Positions 1 through 9,136 are shown, counted from the stretch's first letter. The stretch: 64,000 nt of DNA from Akkermansia muciniphila (GCA_947624785.1 CANQLV010000009.1:85029-149028), one strand, 5' to 3'. The notes: generated from the sequence alone by a model not told the origin. Made by a program: numbers and translations.

Positions 1-858
1 GGCGGGCCACTGGTCGTAGTCCACATAGGGCGTGGGGTATTCAAAGTAGGAATCCAGGCGGCGGTAGGTAAAGCCCACCTTCACCTTGTCGTTGACGTCA
101 TAACCCAGGCGCACGGCTTCCTGCCACTGGCGGAAGTCGTTCATGCCTTTCCGGTTGTCATAAATGGCCGGATAAATGGTGGGATCGTTTTCCGTGGATT
201 CAAACCCCACGCCCACAAAGTAGGAAAGCTTCCTGACCTTGCCGGAGGAAGTCACATGGCTGTTGAAGGAATGGAAAGAACCGGCTTCCGCAAAAATCCT
301 GGTCACGGGATCGCCTTCCCCTTCCGGAGTATCCATGGCAACAACGCCGCCAATGGCGCCGGAACCGAAGACGGCGCCCTGCGCTCCCTTCACCACTTCC
401 ACATTGCCCACGGTAAAGAGGTTGGTGATGCCCAGCAGCTTGTTGCCGGACATGTTGACATCACTGATGCGCATGCCGTCAACCATGGTTAGGGTGTAGG
501 TTTCCTTGTTCATCCCGCGGATGACGGTGTTGCTCACGGAACCGCGCTGCCAGGTGCCGCCGCCGTCCAGCGTGAAGACGCCGGGCGTCTGGGATAGGGC
601 TCCTGTCAGGGTTTCAATGCCCGCCTTCTGGAATTCTTCCGGATTGATGATGGAAACAGATACCCCGGACCGGTTGTACGGCACGCCCACAAAGTGGGAC
701 GCCATGGTCAATTCCGGCATGACCTGCATGGTTTCCGTCCTGGCGGAGGGCTTGGAGTCTTCTTTTTTAGCGGACTCGGCAAGAGAGGACTGGCCTGCGA
801 ATGCGGCAAGGCCAACGGCAATAGCGCCCATCTGAAGGGCTTTCTTCGTATAAAGCAT
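1..858 (-). CDS. TonB-dependent outer-membrane receptor, probably corrinoid (BtuB-like); 3' part missing
   Basis: About 286 codons are visible; the gene runs off the left edge. It starts with a signal peptide (MLYTKKALQMGAIAVGLAAF, then an Ala-rich cleavage region). A TonB-box-like stretch (ETMQVMPE) follows, then a plug domain with typical landmarks: TPGVFTLDG, VIRGM, VDGMRI, VEVVKGAQGAVFGSGAIGG. The first barrel strands come after these. This order is diagnostic for TonB-dependent transporters, which import large ligands across the outer membrane. The cobalamin riboswitch just upstream and the divergent cobamide operon make a corrinoid the likely substrate (inference). The ATG at 858 is chosen because the signal peptide begins there. 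Siderophore or glycan transport is the alternative, but neither fits the riboswitch. Confidence 0.9.
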   Translation of the reverse strand, partial: MLYTKKALQMGAIAVGLAAFAGQSSLAESAKKEDSKPSARTETMQVMPELTMASHFVGVPYNRSGVSVSIINPEEFQKAGIETLTGALSQTPGVFTLDGGGTWQRGSVSNTVIRGMNKETYTLTMVDGMRISDVNMSGNKLLGITNLFTVGNVEVVKGAQGAVFGSGAIGGVVAMDTPEGEGDPVTRIFAEAGSFHSFNSHVTSSGKVRKLSYFVGVGFESTENDPTIYPAIYDNRKGMNDFRQWQEAVRLGYDVNDKVKVGFTYRRLDSYFEYPTPYVDYDQWPA

Positions 859-899
859 GGTTGTGGTGCCTTACGTTCGGTAACTCGCCGAACAGTTGG

Positions 900-1045
900 A
901 CAACCCCACAGGCTGGTCTTCTGGCTTGCGAGACAGGCTCGCTTACAGTGGCGGTACCGCTCCGGATTCTCACCGGTATTCCCCATCTATTTCCTGCCCG
1001 GCTACGGGCGTCCCTGAGGTCTGTAACCCTTCCCATAAGGGTTCA
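900..1045 (-). promoter_or_regulatory. Cobalamin riboswitch, leader of the TonB receptor
   Basis: On the minus strand the leader contains the conserved B12-box core GCCACTG (946-952). The ACCGGTGAGAATCCGG hairpin lies before it and a GCCAGAAGACCAGCC segment after it, in the order expected of the cobalamin aptamer. The aptamer ends about 45 nt before the receptor start codon. A possible promoter (TTGTCA at 1077-1082, 17 nt spacer, TTTCAT) lies just upstream. By analogy with known btuB riboswitches, corrinoid binding should repress the receptor. The outer boundaries are approximate. Confidence 0.93.
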
Positions 1046-1374
1046 TGAGACGGATGAAATACCAAAGAGACCGGTATGACAAGCCAAAAAATTTTTCTTT
1101 GAACATTCCGCCGCCTTGCGGACGCTTCTTCTTTTCAGCCGCCGCGCACTATCCCGTTTTTCCAAACGGAGTCCTCCATTTTTGTCTTGTCACCCCCGGC
1201 GCGTACAGGACATGATGCGCCCATGACGCGCCTTTCACCCTCCTTCCCGCAGCGGGGAAGGATTTCCGTTTTCAGCGGAGTTACCAACTCCCGGAAAAAC
1301 CGTCCCTTCAAGGCGTTTCCTTCCTTTTCCCGGAACAGGCGCCATCCCGGAACGCCGGTCTCCATTACTACGGC
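1046..1374. other. Divergent intergenic region between the TonB receptor and the cob operon
   Basis: About 330 bases separate the receptor riboswitch from the first cob gene. No riboswitch core was found on the plus strand, so the biosynthetic operon does not appear to have its own aptamer here. No convincing plus-strand promoter was recognised. Small open frames on either strand look non-coding. Confidence 0.5.
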
Positions 1375-3951
1375 ATGAACAGTTTTTCACATGGAGGAGA
1401 TTTAAAATCCCTGGCGGCGGACGCCGGACGGCCCGAACGGGAGGTTCTGGATTTCAGCGTCAACCTGAGGCCGGAGGGAACGCCGGAGTTCATTGTCTCC
1501 GCGCTGTGGAAGGCCATGGATGCAGCCGTTCCCTACCCCTCCCCGGACATGGCGGAGCTGCGGGAACTGGCGGCGGTTCATTACGGGCTCCCTTCCGGTT
1601 GCTTCACCTTCGGCAACGGGGCCAACGAACTGATTCACGCCCTGCCGCGCGCGCTGGATCTGAAACAGGCCGTCATTCCGGAACCCGCTTTTTCCGAGTA
1701 CAGGCTGGCCTGCCTGCGCCACGGCACGGACATTGTTTCCATACGCACGGAGGAACGGAATTCCTTCATTCCGTCCCCCCTCCTGACGGCGGAACAGGCC
1801 GCAGACGGAAGCGCCGTTTTCCTGGCGAATCCCTGCAATCCGTCCGGCGGCCTGCTGGACGTTCCGGTCCTGCGCCAGGCCGTGCGGGACCGCCCCGGAG
1901 TCGTCTGGATTATTGACGAATCCTTCATTGATTATGCGGACGGAACGGAATCGCTTCTCCGTGACGCGGCCCTTCTGACCAACCTGGTTGTCCTGCGTTC
2001 CCTGACCAAATTTTACGGCATCGCCGGCGTCCGGTGCGGCTTTTCCGTCTGCGCCGCTCCGTTGGCGGAACGGCTGAGGCAGTGCCTGCCCGCGTGGAAC
2101 GTGAACGCCTTTGCGGCGGCGGCGGCGCGGGCCGCGCTGGAACAGCCGCCTTCATGGGCGGACGGGGAACGCGCCCTGAACCGGGAACGCCGGGAAGACC
2201 TGTTCCGCAGGCTTTCCGCCCTGCCGGGAGCCGCCGTACTCCCGTCCGGAGCCAATTTCCTGCTCTTCCGGCTGGCGGGGGCACCTTCCGGTCTGGCCGC
2301 CCGGCTCCTGAAAAACCACGGCATCGCGTTGCGCGACTGCTCCAATTATCCGGGACTGGAAAACGGCGGCTGGTTCCGTGCAGGCGTTCGCACTCCGGAG
2401 GAACACGCCCTGCTGGCAGAGGCCCTGCGGGCCGAGCTGAAGGGAGGCGGCCCCGCCATTCTCCGCAAACTGCCCAAACCGGCCCTGATGATTCAGGGCA
2501 CCTGCTCCGACGCCGGAAAAAGCGTGCTCACGGCGGCCCTGTGCCGCATTTTTCTTCAGGACGGCCACCGGGTAGCCCCGTTCAAGGCGCAGAATATGGC
2601 CCTCAACTCCGGCGTAACCGCGCTGGGGGAGGAAATGGGCCGCGCGCAGATGGTGCAGGCCCAGGCCTGCCGCATCGACCCGGACGCCAGGATGAACCCC
2701 ATCCTGCTCAAACCCCATTCCAACACCGGCTCCCAGGTGATCGTGATGGGGCGCGCCGTGGGCCACATGGAGGCGCGGGAATATTTTACGGCCAAAAGGC
2801 GCTTCTGGCCGGATGTGCGCCGGGCGTACGATTCCCTGGAGGACGAGTACGACGTCCTCTGCCTGGAAGGGGCCGGAAGCCCCGGAGAAATCAACCTGAA
2901 ATCCGCAGACGTGGTGAACATGAACATGGCCCGCTACGCGCGCGCCAAGGTTCTGCTCACCGGGGACATTGACCGGGGCGGCGTGTACGCCTCCTTCCTG
3001 GGGACGTGGATGACGTTCGCCCCCTGGGAAAAAGAACTGCTGGCAGGATTTGTGGTCAACAAGTTCCGCGGAGATCCGGAGCTGCTGGCCCCCGCGCACG
3101 GCTACATGCTGGACCGTACGGGCAAACCCGTTCTGGGCGTTGTCCCGATGATACGGGATATCAATATTCCGGAAGAGGACCGGGCCGCGCTGCCCTTTGA
3201 ACAGGACGGGCACGCCAAGCACGCGGACTGCCTGGACGTAGCCGTAGTGATGCCCGCCCACGTCTCCAACTTCACGGACTTCGCCCCGCTGGCGGCAGAG
3301 CCGGACGTTCGCCTCCGCCAGGTGCGGACACGGGAGGAATGGGGGAACCCGGACCTGGTCATCCTGCCCGGCACCAAGAGCGTGGCGGCGGACCTGGCCG
3401 GCCTGCGCGCCGCCGGGCTGGAAGAACCGATCCGCCGGCACGCTGAAACCGGAAAGTGGATTCTGGGCGTCTGCGGCGGCCTGCAAATGCTGGGAACGGA
3501 CATTCTGGACCCGCTGCACATGGAATCCGCGGAGGAACGGACGCCGGGACTGGGGCTGCTGGAGCTTTCCACCACCTTCGCCGCCGCCAAGACCCTGCTC
3601 AACGTGCGCCGGGCACGCACGCCGCTGGTCCCTCCCGCGGCGGGCTATGAAATCCACCACGGCGTCACCCGCCATGAGGGAGCGAGCGCCCCCATCATGC
3701 TCCGGGAGGACGGCTCCCCCTGCGGCTACGGCAAAGGCCGTATCTGGGCCACGTACCTGCACGGAATTCTGGACGGGGACGAGTTCCGCCGCGCGTTCAT
3801 CAACATGGTCAGGGAAGATTCCGGGCTGTCACCCAATCCATCCCTGCACATTTCCTATGACCTGGACGGCGCCCTGGACCGCCTGGCGGACGTGGTCCGG
3901 AAGCATCTGGACCTCAAGGCCATCTACCGTATTCTTCAACTGAAACGCTGA
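1375..3951 (+). CDS. cobQ: Fused threonine-phosphate decarboxylase (CobD/CobC-like) and cobyric acid synthase (CobQ)
   Basis: 858 residues in two complete enzyme domains. Residues 1 to about 360 are a fold-type I PLP enzyme of the CobD/HisC group, with NPCNPSGG, a DESF segment and SLTKFYGIAG with the PLP lysine at 212. This domain would decarboxylate L-threonine O-3-phosphate to aminopropanol phosphate. Residues from about 368 onward are CobQ: P-loop-like GTCSDAGKS, KAQNMALNSG, then a class I glutaminase with the nucleophile in GVCGGLQ (Cys700) and a distal His in YLHGI. CobQ amidates adenosylcobyrinic acid a,c-diamide to cobyric acid. The two activities act at neighbouring steps, so the fusion is plausible biochemically. 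cbiB follows after 3 nt. The ATG at 1375 has no strong Shine-Dalgarno site, but the PLP domain begins directly after it. Confidence 0.95.
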   Translation: MNSFSHGGDLKSLAADAGRPEREVLDFSVNLRPEGTPEFIVSALWKAMDAAVPYPSPDMAELRELAAVHYGLPSGCFTFGNGANELIHALPRALDLKQAVIPEPAFSEYRLACLRHGTDIVSIRTEERNSFIPSPLLTAEQAADGSAVFLANPCNPSGGLLDVPVLRQAVRDRPGVVWIIDESFIDYADGTESLLRDAALLTNLVVLRSLTKFYGIAGVRCGFSVCAAPLAERLRQCLPAWNVNAFAAAAARAALEQPPSWADGERALNRERREDLFRRLSALPGAAVLPSGANFLLFRLAGAPSGLAARLLKNHGIALRDCSNYPGLENGGWFRAGVRTPEEHALLAEALRAELKGGGPAILRKLPKPALMIQGTCSDAGKSVLTAALCRIFLQDGHRVAPFKAQNMALNSGVTALGEEMGRAQMVQAQACRIDPDARMNPILLKPHSNTGSQVIVMGRAVGHMEAREYFTAKRRFWPDVRRAYDSLEDEYDVLCLEGAGSPGEINLKSADVVNMNMARYARAKVLLTGDIDRGGVYASFLGTWMTFAPWEKELLAGFVVNKFRGDPELLAPAHGYMLDRTGKPVLGVVPMIRDINIPEEDRAALPFEQDGHAKHADCLDVAVVMPAHVSNFTDFAPLAAEPDVRLRQVRTREEWGNPDLVILPGTKSVAADLAGLRAAGLEEPIRRHAETGKWILGVCGGLQMLGTDILDPLHMESAEERTPGLGLLELSTTFAAAKTLLNVRRARTPLVPPAAGYEIHHGVTRHEGASAPIMLREDGSPCGYGKGRIWATYLHGILDGDEFRRAFINMVREDSGLSPNPSLHISYDLDGALDRLADVVRKHLDLKAIYRILQLKR

Positions 3952-3954
3952 CCC

Positions 3955-4938
3955 ATGCTTCCGTGCCCGTTCATTCTGCCCGCGGCCCTTCTGCTGGATA
4001 TTCTGGCGGGAGACCCGCCCAACAGATTCCATCCCGTCTGCCTGATCGGCTGGTGCGCGCGCCGCATGGAAGCCCTGGCGCGGCGGCTGTGGGGAGGGAC
4101 TTTTACGGCGGGAACGGCGGGGGCGCTCGGGACCTGCGCCGCCGCATGGTTCGCATGCGCGGTATTCTTCCTTCCCTTTTCCGTCTTCCCCTCCCCGTGG
4201 ATCTGCTGGATTCCGGCGGTTCTGGTCATTTACATCTGCATGGCCCCGCGCGGCCTGGCGGAGCATGCGCTGCGGGTGGCGAACGCCCTGCGCGGCGGGA
4301 ATGACGGGGAGGCCCGGCACGCCGTTTCCATGATCGTAGGGAGGGACACGGAACAGCTGGACCGTCACGGCATGGCCAGGGCGGCCATTGAAAGCGTAGC
4401 GGAAAATCTGACGGACGGCGTCTTTTCCACCTTGTTCTGGGCTACAGCAGGCTGCTTGGCAGGGGGCGCCTTCGGAGCGGCCTTCGCCGCGCTGGCGCAC
4501 CGCGTTTTCAATATTCTGGATGCCATGTGGGGAAAAAAGAACGACCGGTACAGGCACTTCGGCACCTTTGCCGCCCGCACGGACGATGCCCTCAATTTTA
4601 TCCCCGCGCGCCTCATCCTGCCGTGCATTTCCCTGGCCGCCCTCTTCGTGAAGGGAACCTCCGCCCGGAGGGCGCTCACCACGGGCTGGGCCTTCCGCCG
4701 CGCCCATGCCAGCCCCAATTCCGCCTGGAGCGAGGCGGCCTTCGCGGGCGCGCTGGGCCTCCGCATCGGCGGTCCGGTCTCCTACAAGGGGATTCCCTCG
4801 GACTACCCGTGGATAGGGACCGGGCGCGCGGAAGCCACCGTCAGTGACCTGGCCCTGGCCATCCGGCTCATGTGGATGACCGCCGCCACGGGCATGCTGA
4901 TCTTCTCCCTCATCCTTTTCTCCATCCCACGTTTCTAA
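3955..4938 (+). CDS. cbiB: Adenosylcobinamide-phosphate synthase CbiB
   Basis: 327 residues, an integral membrane protein. The N-terminus (LDILAGDPPNRFHPVCLIG) carries the DPP..HPV signature of CbiB/CobD-type proteins, and the segment AIESVAENLTDG is also characteristic. Several hydrophobic helices follow. CbiB condenses cobyric acid with aminopropanol phosphate (or aminopropanol), which links it to both halves of the preceding fusion protein. It starts 3 nt after that gene and ends 5 nt before cobT, so it sits inside one operon. Length and motifs are normal for the family. Confidence 0.96.
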   Translation: MLPCPFILPAALLLDILAGDPPNRFHPVCLIGWCARRMEALARRLWGGTFTAGTAGALGTCAAAWFACAVFFLPFSVFPSPWICWIPAVLVIYICMAPRGLAEHALRVANALRGGNDGEARHAVSMIVGRDTEQLDRHGMARAAIESVAENLTDGVFSTLFWATAGCLAGGAFGAAFAALAHRVFNILDAMWGKKNDRYRHFGTFAARTDDALNFIPARLILPCISLAALFVKGTSARRALTTGWAFRRAHASPNSAWSEAAFAGALGLRIGGPVSYKGIPSDYPWIGTGRAEATVSDLALAIRLMWMTAATGMLIFSLILFSIPRF

Positions 4939-4943
4939 CCATC

Positions 4944-5984
4944 ATGAACAAACTGCATATTCCCCCGCTGGACGAACAGGCCGCCAAAGCCGCCCTGGAG
5001 CATCAGAAAATACTGGCCAAGCCCCCCCTCGCCCTGGGGAAGCTGGAACCCGTAGCCATCCAGATTGCCGCCATGACCGGCAATCCCGCGCCGCGCCTGA
5101 AGGACAAGGCCGTGGTCCTCTTCGCCGCGGACCACCACATTGCCGACCACGGCCTCAGCCTGACGTCCACGGACGTCACCTACATTCAGACCCGCAACTT
5201 CCTTCAAGGTGGCGGCACCATCAACGCCTTCACGCGCAACGCGGGAGCCCGCCTCTCCGTGGTGGACGTGGGCGTGAATTACGACTTCGGCGACCTGCCG
5301 GGGCTGGTGAAAAGAAAAGTCATGCACGGCGCCAACGATTTCAGCAGGGGGCCGGCCATGACGAGGGAACAGGCGCTGGAATGCCTGCAGGTGGGAATCG
5401 ACATGGCCCGGGAGGAAAAAGCCAGGGGGCTGGACATCGTGGCCGCCGGAGAAATGGGCATCGGCAACACGACTCCCTCCTCCGCCATCGTGGCCGTGCT
5501 CACGGGCACCCCGGTGGAAACCGTGACGGGACGCGGTTCCGGCGTCAAGGGGGAAGTCATCCGTAAAAAAATAGGGCTCATCGAACAGGGAATCGCCCTG
5601 AACAAGCCGGACCCTTCCGACGCCATCGACGTGCTGGCGAAGGTGGGAGGGCCGGAAATAGGGGCCATGGCCGGGCTGATGCTGGGCGCGGCCTCCCTGC
5701 GCGTTCCCATCGTCATTGACGGCTTCATCGCCGGGGCGGCGGCGGCCATCGCCCAGGGCATCCGCCCGGAAGCGGCTCAGTACTTCATCGGCTCCCACAA
5801 CTCCGCGGAACCGGGGCACAAGCTCATCATGGACCACATCGGCGTCACCATGTACATGGACCTGGGTCTCTGTCTGGGGGAAGGCACCGGGGCGGCCCTG
5901 TTCTTTCCGCTGCTGGACGCCGCCACACGCGTGCTCTCTGAAATGAAAACCCTGCCGGAACTGGACATCACCGTTCCGCGCTAA
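4944..5984 (+). CDS. cobT: Nicotinate-nucleotide:dimethylbenzimidazole phosphoribosyltransferase CobT
   Basis: 346 residues from the ATG at 4944. Family motifs are clear: LFAADHHIADHGLS, QGGGTINAF, EMGIGNTTPSSA, GRGSGV, and GEGTGAALFFPLLD near the C-terminus with the catalytic glutamate. CobT activates the lower-ligand base by moving phosphoribose from nicotinate mononucleotide to it, giving alpha-ribazole phosphate for CobS. An upstream in-frame extension to about 4872 overlaps cbiB and lacks family similarity, so the shorter start is preferred. cobS begins 19 nt downstream. Confidence 0.97.
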   Translation: MNKLHIPPLDEQAAKAALEHQKILAKPPLALGKLEPVAIQIAAMTGNPAPRLKDKAVVLFAADHHIADHGLSLTSTDVTYIQTRNFLQGGGTINAFTRNAGARLSVVDVGVNYDFGDLPGLVKRKVMHGANDFSRGPAMTREQALECLQVGIDMAREEKARGLDIVAAGEMGIGNTTPSSAIVAVLTGTPVETVTGRGSGVKGEVIRKKIGLIEQGIALNKPDPSDAIDVLAKVGGPEIGAMAGLMLGAASLRVPIVIDGFIAGAAAAIAQGIRPEAAQYFIGSHNSAEPGHKLIMDHIGVTMYMDLGLCLGEGTGAALFFPLLDAATRVLSEMKTLPELDITVPR

Positions 5985-6003
5985 CTCCTCCTTTCCCCGC
6001 ACC

Positions 6004-6744
6004 ATGGCCGTCATCACCACCATCCGCTCCGCCTTCGGCTTCCTGACCCGGCTGCCCGTAGGGCCGTGGCCGCTGCAAAACGACCTGAACGGCATTTCCG
6101 CGTGGCTCCCGCTGGTCGGCCTCGTCGTGGGAGGGCTGGCGGGCGGCCTGACCTGGGCGGCCACCCTGCTCTTCCCCCCGCTGGTCTGCGGCGTCATCGG
6201 CTGCGCCTGCTGGGTAGCCATCACGGGCGGCCTGCATCTGGACGGAGTGGCGGACTGCGGGGACGGACTGCCCGTGGAAGTGCCGAGGGAACGCAGGCTG
6301 GAAATCATGAAAGACTCCCGCCTGGGCACCTTCGGCGGCACGGCCCTGTTCTTCAACCTGGCCTTCAAGGGCGCCGCGCTGGCGGCTCTGGCGGCCTGCG
6401 GTTCATGGGAGCTGCTGCTCACGGCGTGCGCGCTGGCCGGGCTGCTGGCCCGCAGCCAGATCTTCATCGCCATGCGTTTTCCGGGCGCGCGCCCCGGCGG
6501 CATGGGGGAAGCCTTCAAGCAGGGGACGCGCCCCGTCCACGCCCTGACAGCCGCCGCCGTCACCCTGGCTGCCTGCGCGCTGGCAGGATGGCACGGGCTG
6601 TACGCCCTGCTCGCCGCCCTGGCCGGTTCCACGGCCCTGCTCCTGTATGCCCGCCGCCGCCTGGGAGGCGTCACCGGGGACGTGTTCGGCTGCACCGTGG
6701 AATGCACGGAATGGCTCGTCCTGCTCACCTTCTGCACCTTATGA
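6004..6744 (+). CDS. cobS: Adenosylcobinamide-GDP ribazoletransferase CobS
   Basis: 246 residues, a polytopic membrane protein. HLDGVADCGDGLP and MKDSRLGTFGG are the conserved acidic, metal-binding motifs of cobalamin synthase. CobS joins adenosylcobinamide-GDP to alpha-ribazole (phosphate), closing the nucleotide loop at the membrane. Length is normal. The stop codon overlaps the next start (ATGA at 6741-6744), so cobS and cbiR are probably translationally coupled. Confidence 0.96.
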   Translation: MAVITTIRSAFGFLTRLPVGPWPLQNDLNGISAWLPLVGLVVGGLAGGLTWAATLLFPPLVCGVIGCACWVAITGGLHLDGVADCGDGLPVEVPRERRLEIMKDSRLGTFGGTALFFNLAFKGAALAALAACGSWELLLTACALAGLLARSQIFIAMRFPGARPGGMGEAFKQGTRPVHALTAAAVTLAACALAGWHGLYALLAALAGSTALLLYARRRLGGVTGDVFGCTVECTEWLVLLTFCTL

Positions 6745-7556
6745 AAACTCCGCAAAAATGCCGCGTTCCGGGCCTCAACATCGGCTGCACCTCCTTCATC
6801 ATCCCGGACTACTACGTGCCCGCCATCAGGGAATGCGTCCATTACGCGGATGACATCGCCCTGCTCCTGCTGGAAGCCGGCGACCACGGGGAGGGACTCA
6901 TTACCCCCGCGGAAATCAGAGAGCTGGCCGGCATCGCCGCGGACGCCGGGGTCAAATGGAACGTCCACCTGCCCACGGACGGCGGCTTCTCCACGGAGGA
7001 ATCAGGGCGCCGCTACACGGAAAACATCATCCGCGCCATTGAGCTGACCCGGGAACTGGAACCGCACACCTGGGTCATGCACGTGGTTACGGACCACATT
7101 CCCGGCCCGGACATGCGCCCCCATCTTACGGAGCGTGAAACGGAACGAATTCTCCGCGGCCTGGAGCAAATCACGCCCCATCTGCCCGCGCCGGAATGCC
7201 TGGCTCTGGAAAACCTGGAATGCCACCCTGCCGACTACCTGGACAAGCTGGTCTCCACCACCCCCCATTCCCGCTGCTTTGACATCGGCCATGTCTGGAA
7301 GGAGGGCCTGCGGCCGGAAGAACTGCTGCCGCTCTGGCTGCCGGACATACGCATGTGCCACCTGCACGGGCTGGAAAAACGGGACCACAAATCCCTGCAC
7401 CACATGGCCGCCGCCACGCTGGACGCCATCCTGCACCCCATGTGGGACATCCGCTTTTCCCCCCTCATCACTCTGGAAGTCTTCAGCCTGGACGACTTTC
7501 TGAACTCCCACCAGGCCATGCTGGAATCCCATGAACGCTACATCTCCAAACACTGA
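6741..7556 (+). CDS. cbiR: CbiR-type cobamide-remodelling hydrolase (AP-endonuclease-2-like TIM barrel)
   Basis: 271 residues with a sugar-isomerase/AP-endonuclease-2 TIM-barrel look: KWNVHLPTDG, HTWVMHVVTDH, ALENLECHP, CFDIGHVW and MCHLHG supply conserved His/Asp/Glu residues suited to metal binding. I recognise it as CbiR, described in A. muciniphila as a hydrolase that removes the nucleotide loop from cobamides so that they can be rebuilt with a preferred lower ligand. Its place between cobS and cobU fits that role. The start at 6741 overlaps the cobS stop. The same frame is open upstream to 6066, but that part is antiparallel reading through cobS and not this protein. A generic xylose-isomerase-like protein is the alternative. 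Confidence 0.88.
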   Translation: MKTPQKCRVPGLNIGCTSFIIPDYYVPAIRECVHYADDIALLLLEAGDHGEGLITPAEIRELAGIAADAGVKWNVHLPTDGGFSTEESGRRYTENIIRAIELTRELEPHTWVMHVVTDHIPGPDMRPHLTERETERILRGLEQITPHLPAPECLALENLECHPADYLDKLVSTTPHSRCFDIGHVWKEGLRPEELLPLWLPDIRMCHLHGLEKRDHKSLHHMAAATLDAILHPMWDIRFSPLITLEVFSLDDFLNSHQAMLESHERYISKH

Positions 7557-8118
7557 CGCCAATCCCGCACGCATGACGCTCGTCCTGGGCGGCATCAGAA
7601 GCGGCAAAAGCCAATACGCCGAACAAATAGCCGCCGGATTCGGGGAAAAAATCCTGTACGTCGCCACGGCGGAGGTGTGGCCCGGATCCGGCTCCATGGA
7701 ATACCGCGTGCGCAAGCACCGGGAACGGCGCCCAGCAAGCTGGCTTACGCTGGAATGCCCGCGCCATGTGGCCGCCGCCGTCCGGGAATCCGGCCTGCTG
7801 GACCAGGTGGACGGCGTCATTCTGGAATGCGTCACCCTGCTCGCCTCCAATACCCTGTACGCCCAGGAGGACCCCACGGACTACGTGCCGTTCCAGGAGG
7901 CGCTGATTGAGGAAATAGAGGCCTTGAAGGAACTCATCCCCCACTCCCCCGTGCCCTGGGTTCTGGTCTCCTCTGAAACCGGCATGGGAATCAGCCAGGC
8001 GGACGCGGAAACGCGCCACTACTGCGACGGCCTGGGAATAGCCAACCAGCTTCTTGCCAAAAGCGCGGATGAAGTTTACTTCATGGTCGCGGGGCTTCCC
8101 GTAACCGTAAAAAAATAG
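7531..8118 (+). CDS. cobU: Adenosylcobinamide kinase / adenosylcobinamide-phosphate guanylyltransferase CobU
   Basis: 195 residues. The P-loop GGIRSGKSQYAE is followed by RKHRERRPASW, which contains the histidine guanylylated in the family. SSETGMGI and the QLLAKSADEVYFMVAGLP end are also typical. CobU phosphorylates adenosylcobinamide and adds GMP, giving the CobS substrate. The ATG at 7531 overlaps cbiR by 26 nt; an ATG at 7573 immediately before TLVLGG would remove the overlap and match usual CobU N-termini, so the start is uncertain. It is the last gene of the operon and converges on an acyltransferase gene. Confidence 0.94.
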   Translation: MNATSPNTDANPARMTLVLGGIRSGKSQYAEQIAAGFGEKILYVATAEVWPGSGSMEYRVRKHRERRPASWLTLECPRHVAAAVRESGLLDQVDGVILECVTLLASNTLYAQEDPTDYVPFQEALIEEIEALKELIPHSPVPWVLVSSETGMGISQADAETRHYCDGLGIANQLLAKSADEVYFMVAGLPVTVKK

Positions 8119-8125
8119 CAGACGG

Positions 8126-9136
8126 TCAATTCTTCAGCGCAACATACTTCAACACTGCCGGACACATCCGCGCCAGTAAAAAGTACAGTCCGCTCAGAGC
8201 CAGAAAAACAAGGGGTACGGCCATTCTCCATATCCAGAAGTTTCCCCTTGGAAATCCGAGCCTGAGCATGCACTCATAAACCAAGGTGTGCGCGGCATAT
8301 ACAAAAAAGACGGGGGGAGCCAAACGGGCGCAGAAAGAGGAGATTCCCGGAAAATACCGCATCATCAAGAAAGCGCAGGATGCCAGCCACAGCACGCCCA
8401 TGCACAAGGATAACGCAGACTCCTGAACGGTGCTGTACATTTCCCATATAAAAATAACGGGAAACGCCATCAGCACGTACAGCCACGCTTTACCGACTGC
8501 ATCCTTCAACTCTTCAAGGGAATAACGGCACAAAAACATGCCAAGGGCAAATGCTCCAAAACCCCTGGGATGGATAACGCAGAAAACCCTGTCCATGTAT
8601 TCGAAGGACAAGTAAAGGGAATTGCTCGTACTGAAAAGCACCAGGGAGACCATGGACAGAATGAGCAGACAGGCCCGCGGCATCCGGAATAACGCTCCTG
8701 AAACCAGCACAAACACCATTAAATCTCTTAAAAACCATAAAACAGTTCCCAAAGGAGGGCGTCCTATTCCCAGACCGGTCATCCACTTTACAATATCCGC
8801 GGGAAACCCGAACAAGGCCATGAAAACGAAAATCCAAAACAAATAGGCACACAGAATCAGAAACGCTTTTCTCCAGTTAAGCCAGGGCACCGGAGCCGTA
8901 CTGCCCCTATACTTCCGGGCCACGAAATAACCCGCCGCCATGAAAAAGAAAAATACGCCCGCACGTGTTGCATAAACAACGAAGCCATGGGAAGCGGGAG
9001 TATGCTGAATCATGATAAACAACATGGCCAGCACACGGATAATATCCACCCATGGGTCACGGCACTTCCCCGGCAATTTCTTACCCCGGACGATGCCCGG
9101 CGCGCATGGAGGACAGTTCGTTAACGCTTCATACAT
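8126..9136 (-). CDS. Acyltransferase-3 family membrane protein
   Basis: 336 residues with about ten hydrophobic segments. The early motif WVDIIRVLAMLFIMIQH is typical of acyltransferase-3 (OafA/NodX-like) proteins, in which the histidine is thought to be catalytic; FFMAAGYFVARKYR is also characteristic. Such proteins O-acetylate surface polysaccharides or other glycans from the membrane. The substrate cannot be read from sequence. It is transcribed against cobU (stops 8 nt apart) and is divergent from the riboswitch-autotransporter unit. No link to cobamide metabolism is implied by sequence. Confidence 0.85.
   Translation of the reverse strand: MYEALTNCPPCAPGIVRGKKLPGKCRDPWVDIIRVLAMLFIMIQHTPASHGFVVYATRAGVFFFFMAAGYFVARKYRGSTAPVPWLNWRKAFLILCAYLFWIFVFMALFGFPADIVKWMTGLGIGRPPLGTVLWFLRDLMVFVLVSGALFRMPRACLLILSMVSLVLFSTSNSLYLSFEYMDRVFCVIHPRGFGAFALGMFLCRYSLEELKDAVGKAWLYVLMAFPVIFIWEMYSTVQESALSLCMGVLWLASCAFLMMRYFPGISSFCARLAPPVFFVYAAHTLVYECMLRLGFPRGNFWIWRMAVPLVFLALSGLYFLLARMCPAVLKYVALKN

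Noticed and set aside
2152..3762. A 536-codon minus-strand frame opposite the CobD-CobQ gene
   Set aside because: Fully antisense to a convincing enzyme gene and Gly/Ala/His-rich in a way typical of shadows.
6066..6740. Upstream extension of cbiR in frame
   Set aside because: This part lies within cobS in another frame and is Arg/Gly-rich; the real CbiR begins at 6741 with an ATGA overlap.
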